Shown: positions 12,675 to 25,572, counted from the first letter of the stretch. The stretch is 64,000 bases of DNA from Ipomoea triloba (GCF_003576645.1 NC_044919.1:233601-297600); one strand, 5' to 3'. Translations and numbers: made by a program. The notes: generated by a model from the letters alone, not told the origin.

Positions 12675-12822
12675 TTCCGGCGACATTTGGCCGGCAATTT
12701 GGCTGGAGTGACCAAAATTGATAAAAATTGAATAGTCATGGTATGTAATTAACAGTTTTGAAAGTCGTGGACTACAATTAACAATACTCCTATAATCAGT
12801 GGACCAAAATGACAATTTGCTC
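12675..12822 (-). repeat. Right TIR of Pack-MULE-like element 1
   Basis: Inverted partner of the TIR at 11888. The two differ by scattered substitutions, so the insertion is not extremely recent. Confidence 0.88.
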
Positions 12823-13121
12823 TTATATTTATTAGTACGCCATCCAGCACGATGGTAACATCGTACCAAAACTAAGCAATAAACGCCGTCGGATTTGAAC
12901 GCACTATGTCACTACCAGTGTGCCTCATGCTTCTTTCTGCCGCATCTTATACTCTCTCTTCCTTCGTCGAAATAAATAGAGAGGCATACATAAATTGCTG
13001 GATCGCCGATCGATCCTCTCGAGGAATCGATATCGACACAGTCTAATCGGCTAAGCTTTGGACTGATTGGATATATTTGACATTTTTTTTTTGTCTGTTA
13101 AACAACAGTCTATTTCTTTCT

Positions 13122-16100
13122 ATGGCTTCTGAGGAGGTGAAGACGGGTGAGTCGGCTGTGGAGAAGATTGTGAACCTTGCCGAGGAGGCGAAGCTCGCAA
13201 GAGAAGAAATTAAGCCTACAAGCCATGCGCTTCTCAGTATATCCAAGTCTCTCGTTGCTGGAGGTGTTGCCGGCGGCGTGTGAGTAATACCAAAGATTCT
13301 GTCCTGGAATTTACTGTATTAAAAGCTTAATTTTTTCTCAGCATTTAAAAAAAAAATATAGGTGGTGGTAGATAATCACTGGGATTAGCTGGTTAGAAAA
13401 TTAGCTCAGATTTGTTTTCAAGCGTTTACTTTGGTTCTTTATTTTGCCATTCCCTTGAGCACAGCCTGTAGTGGTGTGTCCTTTATGGCAATGAAGTCAA
13501 TTCTCCTTGAGATTCACTCGTCAAAGGAAAAAAAAGATTTTTTTTTTTTGACTTTTTGTTTGAATTTCTGCCACGCTGAAGTGCGAGTATTGCAGGTCAC
13601 GAACAGCTGTTGCTCCTTTAGAGCGTTTAAAGATATTACTACAGGTAAATTTTGCCCTTTTTTTCCCTGTTGTTTGAACTATCTTCAGCAGTTGAATTTG
13701 GACTACTAAGAAAAGCTTTAAAATTTTCCATAAAGCATGTGGCAATGCAGCACATCTTGGCTCAGTTTAATTCATTGCACCTGATTCTTTAAAGCTTTAC
13801 TGTCTCTTTTGAATAAAGTTTGGTTTCACAAGATAAAATGAAAGTGTATGTCTCAGGATTATGCCCAGGGGAATATTTACCAAAAAGCTCTCTTGTAATT
13901 TCAAGGTGCTGCTCTCCAATATGCAGGTACAAAATCCGCATAATATAAAATACAATGGTACAGTTCAAGGCCTGAAGTATATCTGGAAAACTGAAGGCTT
14001 CAGAGGATTATTCAAAGGCAATGGCACCAATTGTGCCCGAATTGTCCCAAACTCAGCTGTCAAGTTCTTCAGCTATGAGCAAGCCTCCAAGTATGATCCT
14101 GTCTAATACTGGGCTTCTGCATAAACATTCAAAGAATATTTGCAGCGTTAATATCTGTGCATGTTCTTTTTATACTTTCTTAGGAGCTTAACTCAAAAGT
14201 TTATAGTATGAATTTTGAAACCAATGGTGTTAAGCCTTAGCCTCCCATTATCACATATTCAGTTGGCAAGTTTGTTTGGGTGTCTTGATTGATGCTGCCT
14301 TATCTCTGACCTGTAAATCTCCTTGTCTCAAACATTTTAGATTTCAATTCTGAATGTGGAACTTCATTGATTTCTTATGGTTACTAGCTAATCTTCTAAT
14401 GCATTAACATTGCTGAACCACAACTAGAGTTTCTTGTTAGGGTCTTAGAGAAGTGAACCTGATAAATTCAGTTCTCATTGTATCACCAAATTATCACTCT
14501 GATCTCTCTTTCCTTAAATGACATTTTTCCTTGAATTTGCAATCAGGGGTATATTATGGCTATATCGTGAGCAAACTGGCAATGGTATGTTCTTCCTTAA
14601 TTCAGAGGCTTATTGTGGTGAAAACTCTATTTGATTTTCCATATCTGTTTGAGAATTCTTTTTTGTAGTTTTTCCAGTCAAAGGTATGTGCCTTGTAGAC
14701 AGCAAATGTGAAATTGGTCTATGATATATTCTTCTGATCAAGTTCTTGTATTCCTATTTCCTTCTTTGCCCCCCTCCCCCCCTCTCTCTCACTTCACCCT
14801 CTTATATTTTCCTCCACTAGGCTGTGATTGCTCACCGAATTCAATATTAGAACTTGGTTACAAAATGGTATATATGTATCTTCCTTCTTCTCCCCATGTT
14901 ATGTCCTCTGTTTGCTGTTGTATCTAGCTAGGGCTATATTTGGTGCATGGTAAAAGCTCAATCTGTCAAGCGTGAGGATGCGGGTTCGAGTTGCGGGCAG
15001 CCACTTCGTGCAAAATAAGCCGGAGTTTAGGTCTGTACCCAGTTCAACCCTTCCAACGCCCCAGATTGAGGGGCCACCACTGGGTAATGGCTATCTTGTT
15101 TTCTTTATGTTTGTTGCACATTCTTTTAGATATTACCTGTTTTTCCATTTTTTTTGGCAAAATTTTCTACTGATGGTGTTTTCCTACTACTTTTAACATA
15201 TGAGGTGATAACTACTTCCTCCTTTGCAATCTATATGACCAAATTTCCACTTTTGAGATTTCATTTTGTATGGTATAAATTTGATTGTTGGACACTGCAT
15301 TGGTGAAAAGCTTGTTATGGTTGTTTTCATCAAGTTCTTTGTGATTTATTACTGCAAAAATAAATGCACTTCATAGATCCTTTCATATATAATTCTTCTA
15401 TGCCATGTCCTGTAACCTGTAAACATGAAAAAGATGGCTAGGTATTTGTTCTCCCTTTCTGAAAATGGATTAGCAAATTCTTGAAAAAGATAATGTTCTT
15501 ATCTTGCAGAGGATGCTCAGCTCACTCCTCTGTTGCGTCTTGGTGCTGGAGCTTGTGCTGGCATAATTGCCATGTCTGCAACATACCCAATGGACATGGT
15601 CCGAGGCCGAATTACTGTACAAGTAACGTTCTGAATTCTTCTGAAGGAAATTGCATGCTTAATATTTGAAGCTCCCTTTGCAACTATGGGATATCTATTC
15701 ACTGTGCTTTTACTTTTGCATGACAATGTAGTCCTCTCCTGTTTTGCAGACAGAAAATTCTCCTTATCAGTACAGGGGAATGTTTCATGCATTGTCAACC
15801 GTGCTTCGGAATGAAGGTCCTAGGGCTTTATATAAAGGATGGCTTCCTTCGGTCATAGGAGTTGTAAGTCCTGCATTTCTTTTCCCATGCATATGTTATT
15901 TGTTGACTAATACAATTATTAAGAAACCCTGTTAATGACAATCCTTTAGGGATGATGGTGGGCTCATTTATTCAGTCATATGTACTTTTCATCCCTAAGG
16001 TTTTGCTAGTGGAGCAGTGTCTCCAAAATGAAATAGTTAACAGTATCCTCCCAGTATACTTTCATGAATCTTAAGGGTTGGCTTGGTGTTTTGCAGATTC

Positions 16101-16612
16101 CTTATGTGGGTCTGAACTTTGCTGTTTATGAATCTTTAAAAGATTGGTTGATAAAATCTAAACCTCTTGGGCTGGTCGAAGATTCTGAACTGAGTGTTGT
16201 TACAAGGCTGGCGTGCGGTGCTGCTGCGGGGACTATTGGCCAAACTGTTGCTTATCCACTCGATGTCATCCGCAGAAGAATGCAGATGGTGGGATGGAAA
16301 GACGGTGCTTCTATTGTCACTGGTGAAGGGAAGAGTAAAGCTCCCCTTGAATATACCGGCATGATTGATGCCTTCAGGAAAACTGTTCGTTATGAGGGTG
16401 TCAGAGCACTGTACAAGGGTCTGGTCCCCAACTCTGTGAAGGTTAGTCTCTGATATTCTCTTCTATACAGAATGCATTTTGCTCTTGTTTGCAGACATTT
16501 CTAACTATATATAATGTTACTTGGTCAGGTCGTCCCTTCAATCGCCATTGCTTTCGTGACATATGAGCAAGTGAAAGACATATTGGGGGTGGAGATCAGA
16601 ATCTCAGACTGA
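13122..16612 (+). CDS. ADNT1: Mitochondrial adenine nucleotide transporter ADNT1-like (mitochondrial carrier family)
   Basis: Eight exons: 13122-13279, 13596-13644, 13927-14090, 14547-14584, 15510-15622, 15750-15863, 16097-16441 and 16529-16612, giving 354 residues in frame. ADNT1 exchanges cytosolic AMP/ADP for mitochondrial ATP across the inner membrane. The three mitochondrial-carrier repeats are visible, each with the Px(D/E)xx(K/R) signature: PLERLK, PMDMVR and PLDVIR. Strings such as GLFKGNGTNCARIVPNSAVK, QVQNPHNIKY and IAFVTYEQVKDILGVE agree closely with Arabidopsis ADNT1 (At4g01100) along the whole length, including the short acidic N-terminus starting MASEEVK. The start is the first Met of that N-terminus. 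Intron 4 is large (about 0.9 kb) and contains a SINE-like insertion. The Pack-MULE-like element 1 ends about 300 bp upstream. Confidence 0.95.
14932..15095 (+). mobile_element. Possible tRNA-derived SINE in ADNT1 intron 4
   Basis: The segment starts with TGGTGCATGGTAAAAGCTC (A-box-like) and has GGGTTCGAGTTGCGG about 35 bases downstream (B-box-like). It then continues GGGCAGCCACTTCGTGCAAA, reminiscent of plant Au-type SINEs. No clear target duplication or 3' tail could be fixed. Confidence 0.35.
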
Positions 16613-17991
16613 TGGAGGACATTAAATCCCCCATATTTGTTCAGTCCAAACAATAATTTTGTAGGCAAAGGATAACACAGAAGATTATGATGTACTCTCA
16701 ATGCACGAATTAGGAACCAATTCTTCCCAGTGTTCTCTCTCATTCAACTCTGCACCATCTCCTATATTAGCTTAGCTTTTGTTTACTCAGCAATCACTTG
16801 CATGAATGCAAGGACTAATAATGTAATAATGCAATAATAAGCGGTTGGATACTTGGATTATGTCTTCTCATTTTTCTTCTTCTGTTTTGGAAACAAAAGC
16901 TCTTTTTACAATAAAGATTAGATTTTTACCGGTAGTAAAACTTTTCTGAAAAAATCTCTGAGAGTAGATGACAAAACAGACAATTAAATGATAAAAAAGA
17001 AAAGGATAATTGGTGCATGGGCCCAGATTAGAGAACATGGCGATGATGACAGGAAATATACATGACATGACAACATTAATCAGCCTATCAAGTCGGTCTG
17101 AGAACATTGATTTAGCAGTGGCACCTTACCATGTTGGGAGAATACCTCATACCTGTGGCTCCTCTTTTCCCACGATATTTTCAGCTTTCCAAGGTTCTGG
17201 TTGGTGGCCTTCCACCCCATTAAAGGTCACCATCCATCAATATCCGTACTTTTTAAGCTCCATGGTGAAAATGAATCCTCTTCTGGGGAATTCTTAGCCG
17301 CCACCCAAAAATCTTACCAACGGACATCGGAGTAATATTTGCTGCTACAACTAGGCCCGACATAGCTTTTGTAATGCCATTGCTAATAGCACTACAAGTG
17401 GAGTGAACTATCTGGGAAAGATTTTAACTTTTTTGGGATTTCTATTTGAGGCAAGTCTCTAGCTTTCTTGAATCACTGTTTGAGCTTAGCATGTGATTGT
17501 GTGATCTGAAGTTCTGGGGAACTCGGTAGTTGAATTATTTTACTTCCTTTTTTACCCACTCTCGTTACTCCTACTTCTTTCATCTTTTCGTGTTCTAGTG
17601 ATTTTAGCTTAGCTTGTTTTGGTTATCCCGAAAAGGGAAATACTTGATGTAGTACTTCCCAAATTTGGATTCTTGAGCTCTCAACTGTTTACCAGCTAGG
17701 ATGATTTCTCTATACTATAGTTGAAGAACCCTAATACAAACTCCACTTTTTTTTTTTTTTTTTCCCTCTCTCTCTCTGTGATTATGTTCATATTCTGAAT
17801 GCGTGGAATTGCAAATTGATTCAAAGTAATGAAATTAGTTCTTCACATCATAGTTTCTCCTTCCCCCTTTGCATTTGGCATCTGGCAACCTCACTAAATT
17901 GAGCTTTTGCTTGATCACTTGACTTGATATTTGTTTATTGTTTGTTACTACACTTAATTCTTGTGATCTGGTTTAGGGTGAACTCTTGAAG
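16613..17991. other. Intergenic: ADNT1 3' flank and SPA1 upstream region
   Basis: No convincing coding sequence. A T-tract followed by a CT-repeat near 17746-17779 is typical of plant promoter or leader DNA. The SPA1 leader may be spliced here, but I cannot prove an upstream exon. Confidence 0.5.
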
Positions 17992-18000
17992 ATGCATTGA
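17992..18000 (+). promoter_or_regulatory. Two-codon uORF just upstream of SPA1
   Basis: ATG CAT TGA lies in frame with, and 12 nt before, the SPA1 start codon at 18013. If present in the leader it could lower translation of SPA1. The TGA also shows the SPA1 frame does not extend further upstream. Confidence 0.4.
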
Positions 18001-18012
18001 GTACTTAAAACA

Positions 18013-21000
18013 ATGAGAGCATTTCGGGATCACATGGAGAAGTTGGAGGAGCAAAAAGCTGCAAATGATGCTGCAGCGAGAGCAGAAGCAAAAAGGAAAG
18101 AGTGTGATATTTTCCCTGAACCACCACCAGCAGTGCATGCATCTTCCAGTGAGGGATTTCCCCACTATGATGGAGAAGAGATCCCGGGTGGTGGTAGTTT
18201 GAGTACATATGGAATGTCACGGGCAGATCCTACGCCCCCTTGCACAAGTTTTTTGTTGAATAACAATTCAGATGAAGAGTTGAGAATGAGAAATAACAGA
18301 ATTTCCAACACAGAGTCAGTTAGCTGCTCTAACACCCATGAACAAATGAATGATCGGCAGCAAATCCAGTGGAACAAGTTTTATAATTTGGCTGGTGGGT
18401 CTAGTAGTAGTTATTGTAATCAAGTTCTGATGTCCACAGACAAGGGTTTGGTAACATCTATGCCCAAAGAATCATTGCCAACAACGGCTCCAGACCCTGA
18501 TGAGATGAAACCTCCACCCATTAAGCATAACATTGAATGCTCTGGTGCCTTGTCTGCCTATTTAAACTGTGATGCTAATGGCATCAGCCCAAATAATGGA
18601 CTGTTCGGAGATAATCGGTCAAAAATATTATCTACATCTAGTTTTTCTCAGTTTTTTGCCAGGAAATCTTTGAAAGGCAAGGATGTGCTGTCTAAACGCC
18701 CTGAACCTTCTGCTGAATTTCCTTCTGCCATAGTCATGCAGGAAAAGAACAACCCAGCTTCTTTAAGCAGGACAGCTACTGATTTCTTGTTGAATCAAGG
18801 GGCTACTTTTCAAGCTCCATTACATTGTCATGATGGTGCAGGCCCTAAACTATCACAAAATGAAATTAACTTAAGAGAATGGTTATGCTCTAGGGGTTCC
18901 GAGATAAATAAAGATCACAGATTGCACCTATTCCGGAAAGTTGTGCAGTTGGTGGATATTGCTCACTCCCAAGGGAATGTCTTTCTTGATTTACGGCCTT
19001 CCTGTCTCATTTTACATTCATATCATGATGTTAAATATATTGGTTCAACAGTCCAGATAGGATGTATGGGTCTGGGAAACCAGAACATGATGAGGAAAAG
19101 ACCACCAGAGCTGGATAAGCACATCAGCAATAGTAGGGGTACAAAGCAGCAAAAACTCCATGAGGTACAGTATAATAGTGAAAGGAATTATTCATGTGGT
19201 GGAGGTTCATCTATTGAGGCAGATCGTCTATTGGAGTCTGACTTTGTTCGGTTGGAAAAGAGGTGGTATACTTCCCCAGAGGAGCTGGATGACAGAGTCC
19301 TTGCATCATCAAATATTTACAGTCTTGGGGTGCTTTTGTTTGAGGTCAGATAAATTATTGCTAGCCAGTTTGTGTTGGGCGCTGCTATATTTTTTCCCTA
19401 TTCTCTTATTCCCTGCTTAACAATTTTAATTAGTTTCGATATATATAAACCCTGAGCTATGGCAAATGATATAATTTCAGACCTGGAAAATCTTGCAAAT
19501 TTATTTAGAAAGTATTATGAGAACTAAAAAAACTGAGTTTACCATTACTTCTTTCACACAGGATTTACATATTAAATAACTAGCTACATCCTTAATTGTC
19601 ATGTTGTGGAATTTTCTTGGTGCAAGAATTTGAGCAATACTGGTATCCATAGTGGTAACTGGTAAAGCTCAAAGATTATCCTCCCTCCTATCTCTCTCCT
19701 CATGGGGAAGGATAAAATAAAAGGACAAAGGTCTGCAACACCTCATGTGACCCTTCTTTGAGTTTATAAACTCTGAGCTTTGAGATGGATGAACTCAACT
19801 TACTCAAGACTTTTGATTCTGTGGTTCTTTGCTATAGGTCTTGCAAACCAGCCTTTCTGAATCTTGATGTTCCAGATTTTCAGCTGTAGGATTGAGTAAA
19901 TGACTATTGAGTATGGAAAATGAAATCAAATTCATAGGTTAGATGCTTTATCTCATTTTTGTTGCTTCCATAGGAAAGGCCACCTGCATGAATAGGGCCC
20001 TTTACACTTTTCTGGAACAATGGAGGAACAATCCTTGAACCTGAGGGTCACCCAAGGCACCTTCATACGAGTTTTCATTTCAGCTCTTCATTCTTAAAAA
20101 TTTTGATTCACCATAATGCTGTTTTCCTTTGAATCGGCATTCAGTTTACCGTATTCTTTTGTCCACTTATAGGTGAGAAACCTAGTTCTGTAATTTTGTG
20201 TTACCAATCTTTAAGTACTCCCCCCTCCCCCCGACCCATTTTTGTTTGTTTGTGTGTGTGTGTGTCCTCTTCCAGTTTATGATTTCATGAAATGATCTTA
20301 AAGAAAATCTCTAGTTTCACTAATAGCAGTTGTTTCTTTTAGTTGCTGTGCCATTTTGAATCACCAAAGGTGCATTCCGCAGCAATGCTGGATTTACACC
20401 ATCGGGTTCTGCCTTCACATTTTCTCTGTGAAAATCCAAAGGAAGCTGGATTTTGCTTTTGGCTACTTCATCCTGAATCATCTGCTCGTCCAAAAGCAAG
20501 GTACTACTAGAATTTATATTTGTCTTTTTTCTGCCTTGTAGAGAAAGCTTGTGTGAATGTAAAATTTATAAAATACTAGATGCCAATGAGATATCTGGCA
20601 ATACTTACTGCAAATCTTATACGGTTATACCTAGATACATTGCATTAGATCATATGCTATTATATTCTTTCTAGCCTAGTTTGCAAATCTCCAAGCATTG
20701 TCCCACCTTTGCAACCTTACCACTTAGAAATTCAAGAGTGCACTTCACTGCCATTAAAGGAGATAAAGAGCCTGCTGACAAAAGACTTAAAACATGAGTA
20801 AAATACACATAAATTATGTTTGGCAGGGAAATTGAGCAAAATTGCATTTTCTTTAATTATTTTTGTTTGATAGGGAAATCTTACAGTCTGAATCAATTTC
20901 TGGATCCAAAGAGATACACCAAAGAAATAATGAGCCATTAGCTGCTGAGAAGGAAGATGACCCCGAATCAGAACTCTTACTTTATTTTCTAGTTTCGTTG

Positions 21001-23412
21001 AAAGAACAAAAGGATAGCCAGAAATCCAAGTTGTTACAAAGCATAGAATGTTTAGAAGCTGATATCAAGGAGGTTGAAAAAAGTGACACTTTGAGAACTT
21101 CATATTGGAGGCACCAAGGCAACCTGGATGCACAGCATAGGCCCCATTGTAAAGATATGAAATCTTCTTTTCTTTCCAAATCATTCTCTATAAAGACTTT
21201 TCTCGAGGAGACGGTGATGAAAAATATCAGTCAGTTTGAAAATGCTTACTTCTGCATGAGATCACAATTCCAACTTACTGAAACTGATCTCAAGGGAAGA
21301 CCAGACAGGGACTTACTGAGAAGTCGTGAGAAGTTGTCTCGTGTTCAGACTAACAATGACGAGCCCAGCATTGAGAGAAACAATGTAAATCGAGTTGGGG
21401 CTTTCTTTGAAGGTATTTGCAAGTTTGCTCGATATAGCAAGTTTGAGGAGTGTGGGACATTAAGAAGTGGTGATCTTTTAAATTCTACAAATGTCATTTG
21501 CTCCCTAAGTTTTGACCGTGAAGAGGAATATATAGCAGCAGCCGGGGTCTCAAAGAAAGTCAAAATTTTTGAGTTTGATTCACTTTTGAATGAATCCATG
21601 GATATTCAGTATCCTGTGATTGAGATGTCAAACAGATCTAAGCTTAGCTGTGTTTGTTGGAACAACTACATCAAAAACTACTTGGCTTCATCAGACTATG
21701 ATGGTGTGGTGAAGGTTTGTATTTTTTTTTTAACTAAAGTCACAGGAATCATGGGAATCAGTGATAGTGTGATAGCTAAAATCCTACACTGTAGCCCTTT
21801 ACATTTGTCAATTGCAGATATCATTCTTTCTGAAAATGTCTTCTTTTGAATGTAAATAATATTCTTCTCTTAGGTTATAAATTGTTAAGAAATTTGCACA
21901 AATGTCAACTGCTTTTTGGGTACAATTTCATACCGGTTATTGCAGAATTCTTTTACTGTTGATTATCTATCTTTTTTATTTTTATTTCTGTAATTTGGCT
22001 TATATCTTTCAAAACTAGATGTGGGATGCAAGCACGGGTCAAGGATTTTCACATTATATGGAGCACCAGAAGAGAACTTGGTCTGTTGACTTCTCTTTAG
22101 TTGATCCAACCAAATTTGTCAGTGGGAGTGATGATTGTTCTGTAAAACTGTGGAACATTAATGAGGTACTTATAGACATTTTCATCTTTGTCCTCCAATA
22201 TTGACATTATCAAGAATTAGAACCTTGAAATGGAATTATGCTCTATACTATTTAAGGAGTTCAAACTAATGGAAGAAGTTCACTTGCATGTAATAAGTTT
22301 TCAAGTGTAACGGTGATTTCAAGCTTTTTAATTTCTTCCAAATCTATTCCTGAAACTAAGTGCCACTTCCACATGAAATTATTCTCCATTGAACTAGGTC
22401 ATCTTAAAGTAAGGTAGAAAATTACTTTATTTGGTATTTGGTACAGAGGAATTCTGTGGCTACAATCTGGAGTCCTGCCAATGTATGCTGTGTGCAGTTT
22501 TCTGCTTACTCCACACATCTATTGGCTTTCGGGTCTGCTGATTACAAGATCTATTGCTACGATCTTCGACATACAAGGATTCCTTGGTGCACATTAGTTG
22601 GCCATGGAAAAGCTGTTAGCTATGTGAAATTTTTAGATTCCGAAACCCTTGTTTCTGCATCCACTGATAATACACTAAAGCAATGGGACCTCAATAAGAC
22701 CAGCTTGGAAGGATTCTCTGATAAAGCTTGCTCCTTTACCTTTAGTGGACATTCCAATGAGAAGGTAATCACAACTCCCCAAGTACATCTAGAGTAATGT
22801 GGTTATTACTTATTAGTGGTCCTGATATTTTGTTGGTGTATTTTCTGCAGAATTTTGTAGGATTATCTGTTCTTGATGGATACATAGCATGTGGTTCAGA
22901 ATCTAATGAAGTAATCTTCTATTTTCAATGATATTCTCTTTCAATAACATCCTTTGTGTTTTGCTTTCTAGCATCGGTCAGTGACTCAATTTTCTGTCTT
23001 AAGGTTTTATTTACTATAGCACACACTATACTAACTAAAGAAGCTATAAACAGATGTGCGTATTTTTCATTAAGTTGCATTAGTAATGTCTTTGATCCCC
23101 TACTTTCGGGACTGCAATTTCCACAGCACGCCGTGTTTCCTTCATTCCATTTTGTCCCACCAGAATCACGTTCTACTATCATGTTACCCTCTACTGATTT
23201 AATCTTTTCTCCTTCAGGTATATGCTTACTATAGATCTCTGCCAATGCCAATTACTTCTTATAAATTTGAATCTATTGACCCTATCTCTGGCGATGAGAT
23301 CATTGATAATAGCGGACAGTTTGTTTCAAGTGTTTGCTGGAGAAGGAAATCTAATATGGTCGTTGCTGCCAACTCAACTGGATGTATTAAGCTGTTGCGT
23401 TGGTCTAATTAA
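18013..23412 (+). CDS. SPA1: SPA1-like protein (suppressor of phyA-105), COP1 partner
   Basis: Seven exons: 18013-19344, 20343-20500, 20874-21714, 22019-22165, 22447-22764, 22851-22910 and 23218-23412, giving 1016 residues; Arabidopsis SPA1 has 1029. SPA proteins form the nuclear COP1-SPA E3 ligase substrate module that degrades HY5, CO and other light-response factors in darkness. The order is a divergent N-terminus, a kinase-like domain from about residue 285 (LREWL..., DLRPS in place of an active catalytic loop) to about 496, a coiled coil at about 525-565 ([15 protein letters not shown]), and a C-terminal WD40 propeller from about 694 ([30 protein letters not shown]). [19 protein letters not shown] and the length favour SPA1/SPA2 over the shorter SPA3/SPA4. 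The first 35 residues are charged and Ala-rich ([19 protein letters not shown]) and do not resemble the Arabidopsis SPA1 N-terminus I remember. The start is supported by an upstream in-frame stop. Confidence 0.93.
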
Positions 23413-24050
23413 ACGACCATTTAACTTACATTGTTTTCATCAATTGTTCCCTCCCTGGGTTTTTACTCTAGCAGAGTTGCATAAACTAAGGTATTACGTG
23501 CACGTTGCAATTGACTTCTAGTTTTAGTAACTTACTATTCTGATATGTAACAAAAGCAGTACTATTAGACATTCTATACGACGGCTTAAAAATGGCAATA
23601 TTTCTAGGTTGCACAAGTTAAGCTTTCGACAAGGATCCAGGACTTGTGCACAGACCGCTTCATTGTCGTCTCTTGTGTAAAATGCTCCTTAAGACCAGGT
23701 TGGAGTTTTTCCTAGATGTTTTTACTGTGAAGCTGGAAGAGATGTAAGTGATATGTGAAGAAATGCAGCCATTTTCTGATAACAACAGGGAAAAAAATAA
23801 AGAATGATTTACAAGTCAAGATTATTTTTGTAGTTAAGGTATGGTTATCTTCATTTCTTGAAAAATAATGTCTTTCTTACTCCATTTGGTTATCACTAAC
23901 ATTATTGTGTATTTGTATGCAGTCTATAATGTGTATTTTTTTTTTTTAATTTTTCTGCAGATAAAACTGAAAGTCTTTGGAGCTTTGCTAGTGTATAGTA
24001 GTTTGTTTTTCAGATGCTCTATAGACACTACTTGGTAAATAATTTTAATT
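23413..24050. other. Spacer: SPA1 3' UTR and flank
   Basis: Presumed SPA1 3' untranslated region and terminator, convergent with the F-box/kelch pseudogene. A T run lies at about 23938-23946. No other feature. Confidence 0.5.
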
Positions 24051-25046
24051 TTAGAGGTCTATACAACAACATGATAGAACACGGGCGCAATGCTGACTTG
24101 GAATTTCTACTTTGGTCCATTTCTTAGTCTTCACTTCCAGCATATAAGCTCTCCCACTTCCAAACACCATCATCTTCCCCTGCCACGTTGCGTATCTCGT
24201 CTGGGACCCTTGCGATAACCACCCATGTGCCGTCGTCCTCTAATACAATCACGTCCTTTTTTGCGCTCACTATGTATATTACTCAAATTTCGAGGTAGGT
24301 AGCCTCATTTGATTGTAATAAGGTTGCCACCTCTGAAATTGTGTCACCTAGGTGCCATTGGCGGGTGACGAGGTCGAGTGTTTCGGTGATTTCATTGGCC
24401 TCCACCTCGTAGCCGCCCACGACGTGGAACTTGCCACGGTGGAAGACGCACGTGCACTCCTCTCGCCCGTATGACATGTCTTGCAACGATGTCCACCTGT
24501 CCCTTGCCACGTCATACGCCAACGTGGATTTTAGCGAGTTGACTTCCAAGTCAATTCCGCCGGCGACCACCATCGTCCCGCGCATCCGTAGAACAGGCGT
24601 TCCTCGCCTGGCATATCGGCCCCGCGCTTCCACCTGCCGAATAAGAAATTGTAGATGAAAACTGAATTCACAAACCGCCCTTTTCCCCAGTTGCTGCCTA
24701 TCACCGTCAGCAGCTCCGGTCCAATCCCGATGACGCGACAGTTAATCGGCAACCCTTCCCCCGTCTCCAGTATAGGCGGCGGAACATCGTAACAACGCCC
24801 TTTCACCGGGTCGAAAAGCGTGAGCCGGTAAACCGGTCGATTCCCCCATAAAACATCCTTGGACTCAACCATGGCAATGAAAGGTCGGGATAGACCGGAA
24901 GCTTTCCGGAGGCGGAGGAACTCCGGCTGCTTAATCACACCGTTCCATGCTCTACACACAGATGCAGTCTTGGGAAACTGATCAAACGAAATCCGAATAA
25001 GACATTCCAAAGCTACGTCGTTCGGAAGACCAGGAATCAGCTCCAT
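24051..25046 (-). pseudogene. F-box/kelch-repeat gene with several frameshifts (KFB type)
   Basis: Homology to a single-exon F-box/kelch protein (At1g80440/At1g15670 type; such proteins are SCF adaptors, several targeting PAL) runs the full length. The frame opens intact at 25046 with an F-box (LIPGLPNDVALECLIRISFD... SVCRAWN) and continues to GEERLFYGCA near 24575. There a frameshift moves homology to the frame encoding GTMVVAGGIDLEVNSLKSTL and HRGKFHVVGGYEVEANE. That frame stops at 24283. Homology resumes in another frame (VLEDDGTWVVIARVPDE), then shifts again (TWQGKMMVFGSGRAYMLEV) and ends in a Cys-rich tail CCCIDL with a stop at 24051-24053. At least three disruptions argue for a pseudogene. 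Assembly indels are possible, but all neighbouring genes are intact. Confidence 0.82.
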
Positions 25047-25572
25047 AAAGGAATTACTAAATTTGAGTTCTTGAAGATGAATGAATGCTAAATAAAGGAA
25101 CAGTCTTTATCACCTTTGTTCTTGTTAGGGTTGGCGTATGCATGGGATCCAAACTTCTATAAATACAATTTTGGAATTATTTGTTTCTAATTTTCACAAT
25201 TCCTAATCCTAAATAAACTAGAAAGTAAACAACTATTCGATTTGGACTCTAAAATTTATTAATTCCGACTTTTAAATAGTTTAAGTTTATTAGGATTAAA
25301 ACAACTTCTGAATGCATATATAGGCACAGTTTCATGAAAAACAAGTCATTTAACTGAAGGGAAAGGCCAACAATCCTGCAAAAGCACTATATCGTATTTC
25401 AGTATTTCAGTTTGATCTATTATACATCTGTAAATTTGTGTTAATCATTTAACCTAAATATTCCCTAAACTTAACCAGACACTAAGCTATAAAGCTGGCA
25501 TTTCTTGAGCTAGCCATCCACTTGATGAAATAGGTTGGATTGCTGTCTTGCAAGTAGCAGATTTAACTGAGT
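25047..25572. other. Spacer upstream of the F-box/kelch pseudogene
   Basis: AT-rich DNA between two minus-strand units: the F-box/kelch upstream region and the 3' flank of the DUF1221 gene. No further feature seen. Confidence 0.5.

Larger units (their letters stand above)
11888..12822. mobile_element. Pack-MULE-like element 1 (935 bp, long TIRs, 9-bp TSD)
   Basis: The ends are terminal inverted repeats of about 150 bp and roughly 90% identity by eye (11888 to about 12037, and about 12675 to 12822), both opening GAGCAAATTGTCATTTTGG. The element is bounded by a perfect 9-bp direct repeat, TTATATTTA, at 11879-11887 and 12823-12831. Long TIRs with a 9-bp target duplication are the signature of Mutator-like elements. 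It carries no transposase. The interior contains a fragment of a thioredoxin-like gene, so it fits a Pack-MULE. It lies just upstream of ADNT1 (right end about 300 bp from its ATG), so it may affect that promoter. Confidence 0.88.

Noticed and set aside
12600..12869. Minus-strand open frame of 89 codons at the right TIR of element 1
   Set aside because: It lies within the TIR and its flank, has no protein similarity, and is not a gene.
17010..17297. 95-codon open frame upstream of SPA1
   Set aside because: No recognisable domain, no splice continuity into SPA1 (an in-frame stop precedes the SPA1 ATG).
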